NCBI GenBank assembly: GCA_027587225.1 | Contig: JAPDDQ010000006.1 | Location: 140,733 to 204,732 of the forward strand | DNA: 64,000 bases | Direction: 5' to 3' | Source: Solirubrobacter taibaiensis | Lineage (GTDB): Bacteria > Actinomycetota > Thermoleophilia > Solirubrobacterales > Solirubrobacteraceae | Shown: in pieces, positions 62,938 to 64,000 of the stretch | How positions within the stretch are numbered: the first letter of the stretch is position 1 | Layout of the letters: each line of letters starts with the position of its first letter | Translations under genes and position numbers: made by a program | The notes under the pieces: model-generated | Database searches by the model: none | What the model saw: only the letters and a program-made list of their open reading frames with translations | What the model was told of the DNA's origin: nothing

Positions 62938-63873
62938 ATGTCGCTCACCGTAGTCGGATCCATCGCCTTTGACGCCGTCGAGACCGAGTCGGGCAAGCGC
63001 GACCGCCTTCTGGGCGGCGCCGCCGTGCACTTCTCCCTCGCTTCATCGTTCCTCGCCGAAACCCGCGTGGTCGGCCCTGTGGGCGACGATTTCACCGAGG
63101 AGGAGTACGCCGTCCTGCACAACCGCGGGGTGGTGACGGACGACATCGAGCACGTCCCCGGCGGCAAGACGTTCTTCTGGGCCGGCCGCTACGAGCGCGA
63201 CGTCAACATCCGCCACACGCTCCAGACGGACCTGAACGTGTTCGAGACGTTCGAGCCGAAGCTGAGCGACGCCTCGCGCAACGCGGACGTCCTGTTCCTC
63301 GCGAACATCCAGCCCGACCTCCAGCGCGCGGTGCGCGAGCAGTGCACCGGCGCGCGCTTCGTCGCCCTGGACACGATGAACCTCTGGATCGACATCGCGC
63401 GCGACTCTCTCGTGAAGACGATCGCCGGCGTCGACTGCCTGATCGTCAACGACGGCGAGGCCAAGCAGCTCACCGACGAGCCGAACCTGGTCCGCGCCGC
63501 CAAGAAGATCATGGAGATGGGCCCGCGCGTCGTCGTCGTCAAGTTCGGCGAGTACGGCGCGAACATGTACACGGCCGACGGCGTCTTCGGCATCCCCGCC
63601 TACCCGACCGCCGACGTCGTGGACCCGACCGGCGCCGGCGACACGTTCGCGGGCGGCTTCGTCGGCTACGTCGCCGCTCACGCCGACGAGGAGATCACGG
63701 ACGAGCTCCTGCGCCGCGCGATGGCCTACGGCACCGCGCTCGCCTCCTTCAACGTCGAGGCCTTCGGCACCGAGCGTATGCAGACGCTCACCTCCGACGA
63801 GGTCAACGAGCGCGTCGCCGAGCTCCAGCGCGTCACGGTGTTCGACGCCTCGCCGGTCTCTCTCCGGGGCTAA
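62938..63873 (+). CDS. PfkB-family carbohydrate kinase
   Basis: A 311-residue ribokinase-like sugar or nucleoside kinase. The N-terminus VVGSIAFDAVET and LLGGAAVHFSLA form the substrate end; VVDPTGAGDTFAGGFVGYVA holds the catalytic Asp and anion hole. The substrate is not evident. ATG at 62938 is preferred over 62929, and the gene is divergent from the helicase by 57 bases. Confidence 0.9.
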   Translation: MSLTVVGSIAFDAVETESGKRDRLLGGAAVHFSLASSFLAETRVVGPVGDDFTEEEYAVLHNRGVVTDDIEHVPGGKTFFWAGRYERDVNIRHTLQTDLNVFETFEPKLSDASRNADVLFLANIQPDLQRAVREQCTGARFVALDTMNLWIDIARDSLVKTIAGVDCLIVNDGEAKQLTDEPNLVRAAKKIMEMGPRVVVVKFGEYGANMYTADGVFGIPAYPTADVVDPTGAGDTFAGGFVGYVAAHADEEITDELLRRAMAYGTALASFNVEAFGTERMQTLTSDEVNERVAELQRVTVFDASPVSLRG

Positions 63874-63952
63874 AACGGCGTTCACGTCCTTTCACGCCGA
63901 GGGACGGTCCACGCCACGCGAGTGGTGAGTTAATCGGGGCGGCCTCACGCGG

Positions 63953-64000
63953 TCAGCGCAACAGTGCCTGCATTCTTTCAGCTGGGGTGTCCCAGTCGAG
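63953..64000 (-). CDS. C-terminus of an IS30-type transposase (partial)
   Basis: The last 48 bases read on the minus strand as LDWDTPAERMQALLR followed by TGA. This matches the end of IS30-family transposases ('r..Ldw.TPaE.l..ll'). The gene enters from outside the window, so an insertion sequence probably begins here; its right end should lie between the pfkB stop (63873) and this point, but no terminal repeat can be proved from one end. Confidence 0.55.
   Translation of the reverse strand, partial: LDWDTPAERMQALLR

Overview
The window is a GC-rich (by eye around 70 percent), gene-dense stretch of an actinobacterial chromosome. Frequent GTG and TTG starts, four-base start/stop overlaps, a furA-katG pair, and several secreted proteins ending in a Lys/Arg-rich beta domain often seen in Solirubrobacterales suggest a Thermoleophilia-type soil actinobacterium. 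The lineage is an inference from gene content; no rRNA or tRNA gene is visible.

Region 1-13.3 kb: the end of a LytTR regulator, two sodium:solute symporters with small partner subunits, and acetyl-CoA synthetase together suggest acetate or short-acid uptake and activation. Between them lie an M15 peptidase, a two-component pair and a large repeat-built secreted protein. Region 13.3-33.6 kb is ordinary chromosome: LysR, MarR-GNAT, Lrp and XRE regulators; three flippase-like LPG-synthase-type membrane proteins; tandem SGNH proteins followed by a glycosidase; redox and repair enzymes (1-Cys peroxiredoxin, AlkA, AlkD); PepT, transporters, an aldo-keto reductase, an SDR and a Fet-type ABC exporter.

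Region 33.92-43.82 kb is the highlight: a 9.9 kb integrated element lying inside the peroxiredoxin gene bcp. A large serine integrase sits at its right end. The 9 bp core GTCGGCCTT is present at both ends, and the reconstructed attP has inverted arms TTTTACCCC/GGGGTAAAA. The host's 40-codon 5' end of bcp remains at the right end. The left end supplies a diverged 40-codon replacement, so bcp stays intact as a chimera. The element encodes an HK97-type major capsid protein but no visible portal, terminase, protease or tail gene. It also encodes a two-TM FtsK/TraB-like DNA translocase, ribbon-helix-helix and winged-helix proteins, and a zinc-ribbon coiled-coil protein. A six-copy 12 bp tandem repeat follows the translocase gene. 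The set mixes actinobacterial integrative-conjugative and phage-satellite traits.

Region 43.9-64 kb returns to chromosome: a panE-like reductase, a nucleotidyltransferase plus HTH pair (toxin-antitoxin-like) with a 17 bp perfect inverted repeat over its promoter, katG-furA with a palindromic operator, a DedA protein, secreted proteins, Fpg glycosylase, an M20 peptidase, SixA, a second glycosidase, an ECF sigma factor, an aldehyde dehydrogenase, an MFS transporter, a cyclophilin with a DEAD-box helicase, and a PfkB kinase. The last bases hold what looks like the C-terminus of an IS30-type transposase.
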